Both the position numbers and the translations under genes were made by a program. Below are positions 63,567 through 64,000 of a stretch of DNA of 64,000 nt, in pieces (position 1 is the first letter of the stretch; each line of letters begins with the position of its first letter). The notes below the pieces were generated by a model, which saw only the letters and a list, made by a program, of their open reading frames with translations, made no database searches and was not told the DNA's origin. Source of the DNA: Acerihabitans sp015654925 (GTDB lineage Bacteria; Pseudomonadota; Gammaproteobacteria; Enterobacterales; Enterobacteriaceae); the NCBI RefSeq assembly GCF_047324175.1, contig NZ_CP178732.1:5580001-5644000 (forward strand). The letters run 5' to 3'.

Positions 63567-64000
63567 ATGCCGCCCCTTGAGGATACCGATCCGGCCACGC
63601 TGGCCGGCATTACACGGCTGGCCGTACGCCAACGCGGGCAGTTAATCCTGGAACAGCCGGACTGGCTGGCCGAGGAAGTGCCGGTGGCGCTGGTCTATAA
63701 CGGTATTTCCCACGTGGTGATGATGGCCTCTCCCAAGGAGCTGGAAGAGTTCGCGCTGGGCTTCTCGTTATCGGAGGGGATTATCGATTCGCCACGGGAC
63801 ATCTATGGCATGGACGTAGTGCCGGCCTGCAACGGCATGGAAGTACATATCGAACTCTCCAGCCGCCGTTTTATGGGCTTAAAAGAGCATCGGCGGGCCA
63901 TGGCCGGGCGTACCGGTTGCGGGGTGTGCGGCGTCGAGCAATTGGACGAAATCGGTAAACCGATCGCGCCGTTGCCTTTTACCCAGACCTGGCCCCTCGA
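63567..64000 (+). CDS. fdhD: Formate dehydrogenase sulfurtransferase FdhD, 3' end beyond window
   Basis: The frame from the ATG at 63567 (a GTG at 63558 is an alternative) is open to the window end. EEVPVALVYNGISHVVMMASPKELEEFALGFSLSEGII, ELSSRRFMGLKE and GRTGCGVCGVEQL, with the C-x2-C pair that relays sulfur, identify FdhD, which passes sulfur from IscS to the Mo-bis-MGD cofactor of formate dehydrogenases. About 145 of some 275 residues are present. Divergent from the DcrB-like gene; 63354-63557 contains only the promoters. Confidence 0.95.
   Translation, partial: MPPLEDTDPATLAGITRLAVRQRGQLILEQPDWLAEEVPVALVYNGISHVVMMASPKELEEFALGFSLSEGIIDSPRDIYGMDVVPACNGMEVHIELSSRRFMGLKEHRRAMAGRTGCGVCGVEQLDEIGKPIAPLPFTQTWPL

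Noticed and set aside
1..64000. CRISPR arrays, rRNA genes, insertion sequences, prophage
   Set aside because: No regularly spaced repeats, rRNA sequence, transposase or integrase reading frame was found in the window.

Overview
The window is a stretch of chromosome from a member of the Enterobacterales. The backbone has E. coli-type gene content and order: yhjJ, dctA, an EAL-domain gene, the cellulose (bcs) locus, dppFDCBA, tRNA-Pro(CGG) (proK) and eptB. Further right lie aldB, yibF and fdhD with close E. coli-like proteins. Coding DNA is GC-rich. The cellulose operon is the bcsD-containing (type I) form, and an iron-only nitrogenase cluster is present. A free-living, plant-, soil- or wood-associated diazotroph (Pectobacteriaceae or Sodalis-like relatives) fits, but the sequence alone does not give the genus.

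Layout. 1-5150: 5'-portion of yhjJ, dctA, and a HAMP/GGDEF/EAL protein (minus strand). 5151-5870: divergent control region. 5871-17626: operon for crystalline-type cellulose, a BcsR-like/Pro-rich protein then bcsQ, A, B, C, D, Z, closed by a bidirectional terminator. 17724-23459: dipeptide transporter dppFDCBA on the minus strand (order dppA to dppF in transcription). 23460-42758: about 19 kb of accessory DNA lying exactly between dppA and the 3' end of proK, which are neighbours in E. coli. 42759-44757: proK and eptB. 44914-54888: ohr/ohrR, two MFS efflux pumps (MdtG- and MdfA-like), a nitroreductase-like protein, cupin and glyoxalase-fold proteins, an isochorismatase-like hydrolase with a GlxA-type regulator, and wecH. 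54896-60218: an L-galactonate catabolic cluster (uxaB, lgoD, lgoR, lgoT). 60284-end: aldB, yibF, a DcrB-like protein, and the start of fdhD.

The accessory block is the centre of interest. It reads, on the minus strand, anfH-anfD-anfG-anfK, a HEPN-like gene, a split-barrel flavoprotein-like gene, anfO, then anfA and a second NifA-family gene. Divergent to anfH is modD, followed by a molbindin gene and a modA-modB pair with no modC. Control signals can be read directly: a sigma-54 promoter and a GTAC-N6-GTAC activator site in front of anfH, and ModE (Mo) boxes in front of anfA and of modA. This predicts that with molybdate present ModE shuts off anfA and modAB, and that without it AnfA turns on the Fe-only nitrogenase. 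FeFe-cofactor assembly genes (nifB, nifU, nifS, nifV) are not here and must be elsewhere. The rest of the block holds a 1,037-residue putative ADP-ribosyltransferase toxin in AT-richer DNA, a short unknown gene, and a LysR/nitrilase pair.

The best candidate for something undescribed is the gene next to anfA (24210-25385). It is a NifA-like protein without a GAF sensor. It keeps the cysteine pattern of oxygen-sensitive NifA (C-x11-C-x17-C-x4-C) and the HTH, but has lost the GAFTGA loop and the Walker B aspartate. It looks like a DNA-binding, possibly redox-sensing antagonist or partner of AnfA rather than an activator.
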